The translations under genes were made by a program, and so were the position numbers. DNA of 64,000 bases from Eucommia ulmoides (taxonomy: Eukaryota; Streptophyta; Magnoliopsida; Garryales; Eucommiaceae), in NCBI GenBank assembly GCA_016647705.1, contig CM028328.1, positions 45,250,647 to 45,314,646 of the forward strand, read 5' to 3'. The notes under the pieces are model-generated. The model was given only the letters and a program-made list of their open reading frames with translations, made no database searches and had not been told where the DNA came from. How positions within the stretch are numbered: position 1 is the first letter of the stretch; each line of letters starts with the position of its first letter. Below are positions 32,733 through 44,220 of this stretch, in pieces.

Positions 32733-34250
32733 ATGCACCGACCACTTTTGTTTGTAGGTGAAAACTACTCATTTTGAAATGATAGAATGATTGTTTTTCT
32801 TCAGACCACCAATTATTATATGTGGCAAGCTATTGAGGATGGTCCATTTGTCTATATGGAAAATAGAGTAGTCCATAAAAAAGAGTAGTAGACTGCTTCT
32901 GACAAGTAAAAGCTTTCTATTAATTCTCAAGCTATTAATATTCTGTTTTGTTCTGCTAACGAATATACCAGTGTCTCAAGTTGTAGATCAACGAAAGAAA
33001 TGTGGGTCAAGTTGCAAATCACCCACGAAGGGACAAATCAAGTGAAACAGTCAAAGATCAATGCCTTAGTTCATCAATTTGAACTATTCAGAATGGGTGA
33101 ATCAAAATACATTCAAGATATGTACACAAGATTCAATAATATCTATAACAACCTGAATCAACTCGAATAGTCCTATACGATAGAGGCCAAAGTGCGAAAG
33201 ATATTGAGATCGTTAACTAAAGTATGGGAGCCAAAAGTGACAACGATTGAAGAAGCAAATGATCTTACAAAATATGTTATTAATGAGCTCATCGGAAACC
33301 TAATAACACATGAGACGGCTATTCAAGGGTATGAGGACGAAACGAGAAATAGCCAAAAGAAATCCTTGGCATTGAATGTTCAGATAAAGGGAAAAAGATG
33401 ATGCCATTAATGATATCAATCTTGGCAGCGATCAAGAAAATGATGTGACGCTTCTCACGAAGAATTTCAAAAGAATAACTCGACGAACATTCTGGGGAAA
33501 GAAAAATTTCAACATGCCTAATGTGGAATGCTACAACTGTCACAAGACTGGACACTTCTAAACCGAATGCTCCAAACCAAATAAAGATAAGGAAAAAGAG
33601 AAGAAGAGAATGGAGAAGAAGAAAGGAAAGAAGAGCAGGAAGAAATTGATGAAAGCCACCTGGGATGACTCTGAATCAAGTAGCTCAGAAAACTCAAGTA
33701 TTGAAGGTTCATCCATGCTTTCTTTGATGGCTACTGGAGATAAGATACCTAAATGTTCTAGCTCTTGTCCTTTAGATTTTGATGATTTATTTTATGTTTA
33801 TCAAGAACTAATTCAAGATTATAAAAACTAGTGTTCCAAAATTAATGCCCTACAAAGTACAATTAAAACACTTAATAAGCAAGTGTTGAACTATGAATCT
33901 AAAAACATCTAATTTAAATCTAAGATGGAAGATTTACATTCGATAGTTCTCAAAGTCACAGGTGGTGATAACAATTTAGAAATAATTTTGGGAAGTTCAC
34001 GAGTTATCATTGATAAAGCTGGTATTAGGTTTCAAAAAAACTTTAAACAAAAAAGGTTTCATAAATTCTTTTCTGAAACCAGGAATCTTGTTAGATGTTT
34101 TAAATGTAATGTTGTAGGGCGTACTATTTGTAGATGTTTTTCTACAGTATCTAAATGCAGACAAGTTTGGGTTCCTAAAGGAACTAAAATTGTCCAAACT
34201 AACAAAATCAGACCCACGTAGATTAGGTACCACTTAGGAACTATTTGAGG
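32733..34250 (+). pseudogene. SIRE-like gag, degraded
   Basis: The ATG at 32733 opens MHRPLLFVGENYSF, the usual gag opening of this lineage, followed by NYYMWQAIEDGPF. After stops near 32888 and 32908 come EMWVKLQITHEGTNQVKQSK and FELFRMGESKYIQDMYTRFN. The 69-aa frame at 33192-33401 continues with VTTIEEANDL. A first zinc knuckle near 33525 reads CYNCHKTGHF, then a stop, then TEC, with otherwise correct CX2CX4HX4C spacing. The lysine-rich stretch with ATWDDSESSSSENSS at 33610-33831 is characteristic of SIRE gag. A second knuckle at about 34098 has arginine in place of the histidine (CFKCNVVGR). Gag frames shift several times. Confidence 0.9.
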
Positions 34251-34297
34251 TAATCCTTGTAGGTTATTCTAAAAGCATCAATAGGCAAGGAAAAATG

Positions 34298-36616
34298 TGT
34301 TGATCCTAAGATTTTGATCGACAATTAAATGTTGACGTTTTTTGTAGAACTAACAAATTTATTGAATGTTTCAGTGTACGAGTTCTATTGAGGATAGTAT
34401 CATGAAGAAATAGTTAAGGATGCAAAGAGACTAACAAAGATATGAGCATTAAGAGGCTAAAGACTTTGAAGAATTTAGGAGAAAACAACTCAGGTTAATT
34501 TTTACTCTTAATATATTCCAATTAGGATCACACATGATACAAAATGAATTTATTTTTATGTGTTTTTTTATTAGGATCCTAATTAGTTAACATATTTGTT
34601 CCAATGTGAAATTGAAGAAGAAATATTGACTTAAAAAAGATTAGTACTTAAAATTGATTAAAAGGGCAAAAACGTCTAAGATTAGAGTTAAAAATAACTA
34701 TGGAGAAAGAGTTACAGCTGGGATTAGTCAACTGAGCAATGTGGATTAATTAACCGATGAGGAGAAGTTGGGAAAATAGTGAAGTCTCTAGATCGATCGG
34801 TCAACTGACCGAGGAGAGATTGGTCGACCTATGGCCAATACATGAACTTTCTAAATCGATTAGTCGACAAATCATGGAAGATCGATCAACCTATGGCCAA
34901 TACATGAACTCTCTAAATTAACCAGTCGACAGATCATGGACGATCGGTCGATCGACCATGGCTGACAAATGGCCTGGGGAGCATCCTAATCGATCAGTCA
35001 ACCGACCGATGGAATATCGGTTGACTAACTGGCGAGTAATTTTGGCTTGGGCTATAATCTGAATCGATCGGTCGACTTATGGTGTTTGGTCAGTCAACCA
35101 ATAGGTCTGTTTCATGTTTAGAAGATTTCATGGATTTGATCAAAAAGTAGTCATTACTAGCCATTTTATGGTTTAAATCTGAGAGATATCATAGGGATTC
35201 AATGTTATTTAATATATATGGTTTCTATTTTGATGTTCAAATTGATATATTTAATTCTTTCTATCCAATTTATTTGAGATTGAGAAATATTTGAGAGATT
35301 AAATTGAATGATTTAAAATCTATAATTAAGTGAATTGAACCAGGATTGAATCATATCAATATAAAGGATCTATAAGAGCAATTAAGTGTCATGATATGTG
35401 GAAACTAGCCATTAGAGGGCCTATTTCAAATCCTTATACATAGACCTACATTTTTTCATTTAAAGAGATCTCAATCAATTGTTTTTCAAGAGCTATTCAA
35501 TTTCTGAGTTTTCTGGGAATTTTTATTCTACGATTATACTGAGAGTATTGTGAGATTATATTTGAAAAAAGTTCTTGAATAAGTGTGTGGAAATTGTTGT
35601 TGTCACCAATCTAAAGAGTTTCATTGCGATCCAATTTTCATTCATTCGATGATATCCTTGTGAGATCATTCCAAGCTTGAGCTTTTCATTGATGTTTGAT
35701 ATTAGTATTTATTGTTCGGAATTTACATCTTTGAAATCATTTTTCTGAACTTAAATTGCTTGAAAATATTTTTGAAACGATTTCTTGTGAAAATCTGATT
35801 ACGTGCTAAATTGTGTGCTACCCATTATTTATTTAGAATTAGATTTTGAAATTCTCACTTTATTTCTATCACTAGTATTTATCAGGACATTAATTGAGTT
35901 TAAATTAATCTTAGGTTGTAGAAGCTCCGAGTGGGAAAAACTTATCAATTTCTTGTAGTTGGTGAGTTGTGTGCGGATTAGATATTATTGGGAATATCTA
36001 ATTCAGGGTAGCTGAGTTTCAATCTCTTCCGATAAAGAGATTTAGGTTTGATTTTTACCTAGTGTATAAAAAGATTAGGTTACTCTTTTCCCGTGAAAAG
36101 AGATAGACGTAATTCTTCCTGATTAGAATTAGATTTTGAGTGAATTTATAACGGTTCCATCCTTTCTAGGTAAAAGGATACTTGGAGTGATTTTATGAGG
36201 TTTAATTCTTAAGCCTGAGGCATAAAAAGAATTAGATCGTGATTCTCCCTGTAATAGAATTAGATTAATCTTTAGTCTAGTAAAAAGATAGAGATTCTTT
36301 CTTAGCCTGTGAAAAGGGAATTGTAAAAGTTGATTTTGAGTCTGGGAAAAGAATTATTTGTAAAGGTTTGTTTCCTACTTGATTAAAGGAATCATAGTGA
36401 TTAGTGGGTGCGACTCTCTATGGGGCTCGGAGGACTAAATTAGCCAAGAGTAGCTTGATAAACTAGTATAAATTTTGGTGTGCTGCTATCTTACTTTATT
36501 TATTTTCAGTTGTTTGGGTGTGCACCTAGTTTACATAACACTTATCCACTACTATAAAAATAATAATAAACATTTATCCAATTCACCCCCCTCTTGGGTA
36601 GATCATTAGGCCAACA
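34298..36616 (+). repeat. Solo LTR, SIRE-like family, TSD AAATG
   Basis: 2,319 bp, TGTTGATCC...GGCCAACA, flanked by AAATG at 34293-34297 and 36617-36621. Removing it rejoins the host element's coding frame just before the protease-like WFLVSGCSRYMTG, so the insertion went into the body of an element of its own family. The GGTCGAC-type cluster is at about 34790-35105. Confidence 0.95.
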
Positions 36617-37541
36617 AAATGGTTCTTGGTTAGTGGTTGTTCTCGGTACATGACGGGAAATAAATCAAAATTTACATCTTTGACACCGAAGGACGGAGGT
36701 CATGTGACATTTGGAGACAATGCAAAGGGTAAAAGTATCAGTATAGAGGCAGAGAGTTCAGAAACGATGAGGTAATTAGTTATTATGATGAGCATGGATA
36801 TACTCATAACTTTTCTACACCAAGAGCACTACAACAAAATGGTGTTGTGGAGAGGAAAAACAGGACGCTTTAGGAAATGTCTAGAATGATGCTAAATGAG
36901 AATCGTCTACCTAAGTATTTCTGGGCCGAAGTAGTAAGTAGAACTTACCAAGTGGTAAGAAGGGTATCCATTCGAAGAGGTTTTAATAAAACCCCTTATG
37001 AAATATGGAATAGTAACACTACGAGTATATCATATTTTTTAAGTTTTTGGACACAAATGTTTCATTTTGAATGATAAGGATAATTTGGGTAAATTTGATG
37101 CTAAATCTTATTATGGAATCTTTCTTGGATACGCTACTAACAGTAAATCTTATATAGTCCATAATAAACATACATTAGTAGTTGAAGATTCTACGCATGT
37201 CGTATTTGAGCAATCTGATCCATTTGTGTCGAGAAAAGTTTTGGATGATGATAATGCAGGTACATTAAATAACCAAAACTAAGAAGATGATACGACAAAG
37301 GAACCACAAAAAGAGGAACCCAAAGGAGAGGATTCGACTTTACCAAGAGCTATAAAGACAATATCAGGACACTCGTTAAAAGAAATTATTAGTAATTTCG
37401 AAAAAGGTGTAACTACACATTCCTCCCTTAGAGATATTATAAATCTTTCTTTACTATCTCAAATTGAGCCTAAGAATGTGAATGAGGCGTTAACTAATGA
37501 ATCTTGGATCTCCGCAATACAAGAAGAATTAGTTCAATTTG
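36617..37541 (+). pseudogene. SIRE-like protease/integrase remnant
   Basis: The segment begins WFLVSGCSRYMTGNKSKF at 36621; family members have D-S-G at the active site, and here the aspartate is valine. It passes through LTPKDGGHVTFGDNAKGK and then jumps to late integrase: SYYDEHGYTHNFSTPRALQQ, NGVVERKNRTL, a stop, EMSRMMLNENRLPKYFWAEVV (36877). After a frameshift, 37067-37282 has DNLGKFDAKSYYGIFLGYAT and LVVEDSTHVVFEQSD. The gag-pre-integrase region and most of the integrase core are deleted. The last recognisable piece, NEALTNESWISAIQEELVQF, is the start of the RT region, cut by the LTR-X fragment. Confidence 0.9.
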
Positions 37542-38124
37542 ATGACGATCTTAGTATGCTTGTTATGATATTAGGGTTGGATTTGAGAATGTAGGGTTTG
37601 ACGCTCGGGAGAGAAAACCCTGGATTCGGACTAGGGTAAACACATCGTTACGATCTAACAACCCGGGAGGGTGTTAGTTAGTGTGCAATCGATGATGTTG
37701 GGTCAAGAGTCACGTGGCCTAGAGTCGTTAAGACATTGAGGGAGACCTCTTCTTCAACACGAAGTCGTGTATTCCCCCGTTTTACACTCGGAAAAGGTGG
37801 CGGAGGAGTTTACGAACCGAGATTGTCGGATACCTAAACTCCGTTATTGTTAACTAAACGAAATCAAACATGTATTAAGTGAACGAAATCAATCCCTAAT
37901 TAATCAACTTAGTTAAGATTAACCCACTAATTATAGTTTAGCTTAGTTTAATTTTAAATCATGCCTTTAATCGTCAGGATAACATGAGACTACGTAAATT
38001 GCGGTATTCAATTATTCACACTTTTCTATATGGGAACGATATCCGATCTTCAAGATCCACTATATTAAAACTTAGATCTCGTATACTTGCAAGAGTAAGT
38101 AGCGGTGTATTTTATGCCCTACCA
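37542..38124 (+). repeat. LTR-X copy 2, 5'-truncated
   Basis: It matches 44605-45090 on the same strand and the reverse complement of 3496-4230, ending TTTATGCCCTACCA at 38124. The first ~900 bp of the LTR, with the TATA box and palindromes, are missing, and the host element's RT core is missing at the same junction. One deletion spanning both would explain this. Confidence 0.85.
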
Positions 38125-38610
38125 ATTATGGTATCCTAAGGGGAGTAATTTCAAGTTAACTAGCTACTCCAACGTTGATTTTGCATAATCCAAAGTCGAG
38201 CGGAAAAGCATAGGCTGGTTATGTCACTTTTAAGGACATGTCTTAGTTTATTGGTCTAGCAAGAAACAAAATTCTATAGAAGCACTACTGAGGATGAGTA
38301 CATGGAAACCGGCAATTGTTGTGCTCAAATTCTATATATTAAGCAACAATTGAATTATTTTGGAGTGTGTATGAAGGAAGTCCCAATTTATTGTGATAAT
38401 AGAAGTGCTATATATTTAAGTAAGAATTCGACACATCACTCACGAACTAAGCACATAGAGATTAGACATCATCTCTTTCGTGATCACATTTTGAAAATGG
38501 ATGTTACACTGGAGTATATTGATATCTATGAACAGCTTGCCGATATATTTACCAAACCTTTAGTGGAAGATCAATTCGAGAAAATTATTCGAGGTTTAAG
38601 TATGGCTAGA
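38125..38610 (+). pseudogene. SIRE-like RNase H, degraded
   Basis: It resumes with WYPKGSNFKLTSYSNVDFA, then a stop, and VERKSIGWLCHF with another stop. The clean frame from 38302 reads NCCAQILYIKQQLNYFGV, PIYCDNRSAIYLSKNSTHHS, RTKHIEIRHHLF and QLADIFTKPL. These are the standard copia RNase H landmarks, including the catalytic D of YCDN. The frame is cut at 38610 by the solo LTR, so the open frame's last codon (38616) lies inside that LTR. Confidence 0.93.
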
Positions 38611-40874
38611 TGTTGATCCTAAGATTTTGATGGACAATAAAATATTGATGTTTTTGGTGGAACTAATGGATTTATTGAGTGTTTCAGTTTATAAGTTCCA
38701 GTAAAGATATTATTATGAAGAAAATGAATGCTGAAGAGACTGATAAAGATGATGGATGTTAAGAAACCGAAGAAATTGAAGAACCTAGGGAAAACAACTT
38801 AGGTTAAATTTTTACTCTTAATGTACCCTGATTAGGATCACACACAACACAAAAGATTTTTATGATTATGTTTATTTTTAATGGGATCCTAATTAACTAA
38901 CATATTTGTTCCTATGTGAAATTGAAAAAGAAACATTGTTTTAAGAAAGATAATTGATTAAAATTGAATTTAAGGATTTAGTTGAGCTAACCGAGAAAAT
39001 AAATCGGTTAAAGGGGCGAAAACGTCGAAGAAATTGAATGAAAAATTATTAAGGAAAGGTGTTCTAGCAATGGTTGGTCAACAGATAAGTCGACCTATAA
39101 AAATTAGCTGAACTCTCTAAATCAGCAGGTCGACAGGTAGGTTGACCTGTAGTTATAAGGCGAAGTCTCTAGATCTTACGGTCGACAGGTAAGTCCACCT
39201 GTGAATATCTCTGAATCGTTCGGTCGACAGATGGATAAGTACCGGTCGACTTATGGGTGAGGAATTTTGGTTTGGGCTACATCTGGAATTGGGCGGTTGA
39301 CCGATGGGTGTTGGTCGGTCAACCGATGACCAATTTTAGGTTTTGTAGAATTTCGGGATTTATTCAAAAACTAACCATTATTTATTTACATGATTGAGAG
39401 ATCTTATGGATATGGATATATTTAAGATCTGATACTCCTAGTTGAATATCCCTCTAGATATGGTTCAAGTATTTTTGATATCTCTCAATTTGGTACATGT
39501 AATTCTTTCTATCTTATCTAATTGAGTTTGAGAAAATGTTTGAGGGACTTAATTGAATATTCTAAAAGATATTATTGAGTGAATTATACTAGGATTAGGT
39601 CATAATGATATATGGGGTCTATAAGTGCTTTTTATATACTTATTATTTGGAAACTAGCCGTTGAAAGGCTTGTTCTAATTCCTTATGTATAGACCTGCAA
39701 ATTTTACATAATAAAATGACAATACACACAATATCACGAACTATTCAGTTCCTAAGCTTTTCTAAGAGTCATCATTCTAATATTATTTTTAGAGATCAAT
39801 TGTGAGATCGATTATTAAAAAGTTCTTGAGTTAAAGTACTATTTGAGTTAGCGTCACCGATCTAAGCTGTCTTGTGATACTACATGCAATCTAATCAGTG
39901 TTTTCCTGGTGAGATCATTCCCAACTTATTCTTTAATTGAGTATTTTATTATTATTATTTACTTGGTAAATTGATCTTTTCGAGAAATCGTTTTTGAACT
40001 TTAAAAGCTTAAAAATCTTTTAAAAACGATTTATGTGTTAATCTAATTACGTGCTTAATTGTGCTACTCGCATTCTTTATTATAATCAGATTTTGTTTCA
40101 TCACTTTATTTCTATCACTAATATCGGGACATTAATTGAGTATTAATTAATCTAGGGTGGTAGAAGCTTTGAGTGGAAAAAAGTTTATCAATTCTATAGT
40201 TGGTGAGTTGTGTGCAGATTAGATATTATTGGGAATATCTAATCAGGAGTAGCTTTGGGTTTCGATCTCTTCCTGTAAAGAGATTGAGGTTTGATCTTTG
40301 CCTAAGTACTAAAAGGTTTAGTTACTCTTTTCTGGTTAAAAAGAGCTTCGGTGTGATTCTTCCTGATTATGATCAATTGTGAGTAAATTGTAAAGGTTTC
40401 ATCCTTACCTAGGAAAAGAATACCTGGAGTAATTGTGAGGTTTGATTCTTAACCTAAGTATAAAAGAATTATGTTAATCTTTAACCTGTGAAAACGATAA
40501 GGTTATTCCGCAGCCTGTGAAAAGAAATTGTAAAGGTTTATTTTAAGTCTACGAAAAGAATCATTGTGAGGGTTTGGTTCCTACCTTTAAAGGGACCTTG
40601 AGTTTAGTGGGTGCGACTCTCCGTGGAGCTCGAGGGACCGGATTAACCAAGAGTAGTTTAGTGAACCAATATAAATTTCTATGTGATGCATTAATTATAT
40701 TGTTAATATTTTGTTATTTGGTTGTGAACCTAATTGATAACACATATTCGTTGTTATAAAGATAATAATTAATTTTAGGATAAAAATAATTATTTGATTT
40801 TTGAAGTATTATATTCTGATAATTTTTAATGCTACCCAATTCACCCCCCTCTTGGGTAGTTCACTAGGCCGATA
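38611..40874 (+). repeat. Solo LTR, SIRE-like family, TSD CTAGA
   Basis: 2,264 bp, TGTTGATCC...GGCCGATA, flanked by CTAGA at 38606-38610 and 40875-40879. The terminal CA has become TA. The GGTCGAC cluster is at about 39060-39335. It lies at the end of the RNase H region of the surrounding element. Short frames at 40200 and 40574 are artefacts. Confidence 0.94.
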
Positions 40875-40879
40875 CTAGA

Positions 40880-41231
40880 TATAACAATGTTTGCCTAGAA
40901 TGATGTTTTTGGGTCTTTGTCCCCAGTTTTTGAGATGACAATGAGGGAGAATTTGGTTGATGTTTGAATGAAAATTTTATTTGACAAAGGGGGAGATCAT
41001 GGTGATATTATGCTTTAAGAGAGTTATGACGCATAAGCATTGCACTGATTAAAGATAGATCAATGTTGAATTTCTTAAACTGTTCTCTATTGAATGCCTA
41101 TGTTTGACTTTATCTTCGTGATTGTTCATAAATGGTCTAAATACTCGTTCTCGGATTCAGGGAGAGCATGATTACATTTTTATTTTGAAGAAAACATCAA
41201 AGTTAATTGTCATCATAAAAAATGGGGAGAT
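40880..41231 (+). other. 3' non-coding region and polypurine tract of the SIRE-like element
   Basis: It follows the RNase H remnant once the solo LTR is discounted. It includes FGSLSPVFEMTMREN-like codons at 40908-40950, an AAAGGGGGAGAT block at 40986-40997 and, directly before the LTR at 41232, AAAAAATGGGGAGAT, the polypurine tract. No envelope-like frame is present. Confidence 0.7.
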
Positions 41232-43299
41232 TATTGATCTAGAGATTTTGATGGATAATTAAATGTTGATATTTTCAGTGGAACTAATGTGTTTGTTGAG
41301 AGTTTCAGAAAAAGAGTTCCATTAAAGACTGTATCATGAAGAAAATATCAAGGGTGTAAAGATGGATAGCGAAGAAATGAAGAGTGTTGATGATACGAAA
41401 GAAATTAGGTGAAAATAATTCAATACTCTTATACTCTTAATGAAACCCAAATTAGGATTACACACAACACTATTTAATAAGTTATATTTTTGTGTGTTTG
41501 ATTTAATAAATTTTAGGATCCTAATTAGTGATTAAATATGTGCTTCTATGTTAAATTAAAAAATAAAAATTGACCTAACTGAGAATAATGTTTAAAGTTT
41601 GAGTTTAGAGTTAATTTAGTTAACCGAGAAACGTAATCAGTTAACGGGATCAAACATTGAGTTTTGGATCAAAAATAAGTAAGAAAATTACCAACCAGCA
41701 TCAATCGGTTAACTGATATGAGGAGGATTGGTCAACTGATTAAAATAATGAGGTTTCAGAGAAAATATGGAAGATCCTACATAAATCGGTTAACCAACCA
41801 AAAAGGAATTGGTCAACCGATAGGCACAGTAGAATGGCAGTGAAAAGTCTCTGAAACGATTGGTCAACCGATTAAAGGGCAATCGATCAATCGACTGTGC
41901 TGGGGTTTGGCCTAGAAAACTCTTTCAACTAATTGATCAACTGACCGGAGAGCAATCGCTCAACCGATTGGCATTTGGTTTTGGCCTGGCTTACACACTA
42001 AATCAATCGGTTAACCGACTAGCCAGGGTTCGATTAACCGACTATTTTGGTTGAGATCTCGAGGATTTTGGGGTTTCGTTAAAAAAAAAAAAACCTTTTT
42101 TAGGATTCCAATGGAAAGATTCGGGGGATATGATCTTGTGGAAGATATGGTCCATATGTTTGGAGTTTATATTGATTTGGTTCACATATTAAATGATTTT
42201 CTCAATTTGGTTTATTAAATACTTCCTATCTTTGTGATTATTAATTGAGAAATTATTTATGGACTTAATTGAGAGTTTTAAAAGTTATTTTTAAGATAAA
42301 TACACCAGAATTGAATGGATATAATATATGGAGTCTTTAGGTGTCTTTTAGAGGCATATATTTTAAAAACTAGCCATTAGAAGGCTTGATCTTATTCTAT
42401 ATAAATAGACTTGCGAAAATTGGATAAAAAATATCAAGAACTATCATTTCCTAAGCTATTCTAAGAGTTATCATACTGATGAGACTATTCAAGAGAGATT
42501 TTGTGTTAAAAGTTCTTGAGCTAAAGTGTTGTTGAATTGGCGTTACCGATTGTGCTATCTTGCGATCTTGTTTTCATTCTTTGGTGTTTTCCTGGTGAGA
42601 TCTTTCCAAGTCACTGTTCTTAATTTAGATTTCTTATTATTGTTGATTGTTTGTATTTAAGATTGTCGAAAAAATCGTTTCCAAATTTAAGAGCATAAAA
42701 ATCTTTTTGAAACAATTTTGTGTTATTATCTGATTACGTGCTATATTTTGTGCTACCTACACTTTTTTAAAATAAGATATTAATTTACCTCACTTTAATT
42801 CTATCACGTAGTAAATTTCAGGACATTAATCAAGTATAATTATTTTGGGGTAGTACAGGCTCCAAGTGGGAAGAAACTCATAATTTTTTATATTTGTGAG
42901 TTTGAACGGATTAGACATGAGTGGGTCAGTGGCTAGTCAGGGTAGATTGGTTTCAATCTCTTCGAGTGAAAACGGTTGAGGTTTAATCTTTTCCTAAGGT
43001 ATAAAAATGTTAGGTTATTCTTTTCCTTGAAAAGAACAAGGTTTTGATTCTTCCCAAATTTGAATTAATTTTGAGAGAACTGTAAATGTTTAATCCTTGA
43101 TTGGGAAAATGATACTTGTGTTTATGGTGAGGTTTAATCTTTAACCCATTAAAAAGATTAGATTGTGATTCTTCCTATAATAGAATTAGGTTAGTCTTCA
43201 ACTTGGTAAAAAAATAAGGTTCTTCCTTAGCCTAGAAAAAAAGAAATTGTAAAGGTTGATTCTGAGTCTGGGAAAAGAATCGTTGTAAGGGTTTGGTTC
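41232..43299 (+). repeat. 3' LTR of the SIRE-like element, 3' end lost
   Basis: It starts TATTGATCT (TG changed to TA) directly after the polypurine tract and pairs with 30617-32724 by shared substitutions, such as CATTAAAGACTGTATC and GGATAGCGAAGAAATGAAGAG. TATA box TATATAAATAG at about 42399-42409, dyad cluster at 41690-42050. Similarity ends at 43299, where Tat-type internal sequence starts. The 64-aa frame at 41860 is an artefact. Confidence 0.88.
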
Positions 43300-43309
43300 A
43301 CCTGATTGC

Positions 43310-43714
43310 CTTCGTGTGACCACTCAATGTTTAAAAACTTTCTAAGACCAGTCTTTATTATTATATTTTTTTTCTATTAACATGTACTTTAAGGATTTTA
43401 CATATTTGAGAATAAGGTAGTTTGAGTCAGTCTTAAGGTCTTCGTTGAATTCACCCATATCCCAGATACTTATCCATTATCGGCTACTATCTAGTAAAGC
43501 CTCATTGTCTTATTCTAACTTGATCGGATTATCCTTTAAATTAAAAGATACATCCTACTTCTTTCTTCCGAGTAGGTTTCACGAGTTTCCAAGACTTTCA
43601 CTGACGGGTCTGCTATCTCTGGGCAAGATCTTTGTCTACATAATTTCATCTTAGAAGTCCATCTTCCTTTGTTCACTTGCCCAGCCTTTTCAATAATTTT
43701 TCTTTTTGGCACGG
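43310..43714 (-). pseudogene. Tat-like coding fragment left of the solo LTR-X
   Basis: The minus-strand frame runs through PKRKIIEKAGQVNKGRW and CPEIADPSVKVLETR. The frame is open across the LTR-X insertion point: the codons right of the LTR, near 45121-45160, continue in the same phase apart from one stop. I do not recognise a specific domain; position suggests the part downstream of gag. Confidence 0.4.
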
Positions 43715-43770
43715 TGATAGGTTGAAATAACATATCTACTTCTAAGTCGAATTTAGTAGTTTTCAAGTGA

Positions 43771-43936
43771 ATTAGTAATATTTAGTTGTGCTTTTGTTAG
43801 TTTTTATGTAATTCATGTGTAGGGACGTAAACGAGTGACAAACAAGCAAAAACATTAGTAATATTTAGTTGTGCTTTTGTTATTTTTTATGTAATTCATG
43901 TGTAGGGACGTAAACGAGTGACAAACAAGCAAAAAC
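43771..43936 (+). repeat. 83-bp tandem duplication in LTR-X copy 3
   Basis: Units start at 43771 and 43854 with ATTAGTAATATTTAGTTG and both end ACAAACAAGCAAAAACA. The two units are nearly identical, so the duplication is recent relative to the LTR's age. Confidence 0.92.
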
Positions 43937-43989
43937 AGTGGGAAAACGCCTAAGAAATAATAAAAAAACAAGGTCTCAAGATCACAAGA

Positions 43990-44165
43990 CCTACCGCTGT
44001 GGCGATAAATCTTCCGCCGCGGCGGTAAGAATGCAGAGAATGGGTTTTCTAGCATAAAGTCCCACCGCTACAGCGGAAGGCCACTGCCACGGTGGTGAAA
44101 GATCAGAGAGTAAACTGACTTACCCACCGCCGCGACCGTGATCCCCACCGCTGCGGCGGCCAGCT
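43990..44165 (+). repeat. GC-rich palindrome cluster upstream of the LTR-X TATA box
   Basis: About six dyads at roughly 25-30 bp spacing: TACCGCTGTGGCG, CCGCCGCGGCGG, ACCGCTACAGCGG, TGCCACGGTGG, CACCGCCGCGACCGTG and ACCGCTGCGGCGG. The TATA box follows about 45 bp downstream. Confidence 0.85.
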
Positions 44166-44210
44166 CTGCATAGTAAAATAGATATTTTCATATATTTTGA
44201 AGCCTTGCAC

Positions 44211-44220
44211 CTATAAATAC
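44211..44220 (+). promoter_or_regulatory. TATA box of LTR-X copy 3
   Basis: CTATAAATAC, identical to the box in copy 1. Confidence 0.75.

Larger units (their letters stand above)
30617..43299 (+). mobile_element. Decayed SIRE/Maximus-like copia element with nested insertions
   Basis: Outer LTRs (30617-32724 and 41232-43299) are more like each other than like the other family members and both lack the expected 3' end. Between them are gag (32733-34250), protease/integrase remnants (36617-37541), an RNase H end (38125-38610) and a 3' non-coding stretch with polypurine tract (40875-41231). Three later insertions split it: a solo LTR at 34298-36616, a truncated LTR-X at 37542-38124 and a solo LTR at 38611-40874. 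Without them the element is about 7.5 kb. Most of integrase and the RT core are deleted. Confidence 0.88.

Noticed and set aside
30617-43299. An intact, potentially active retrotransposon
   Set aside because: Integrase core and RT are deleted, LTR ends are lost, and stops are frequent; no element in the window has an open gag-pol.
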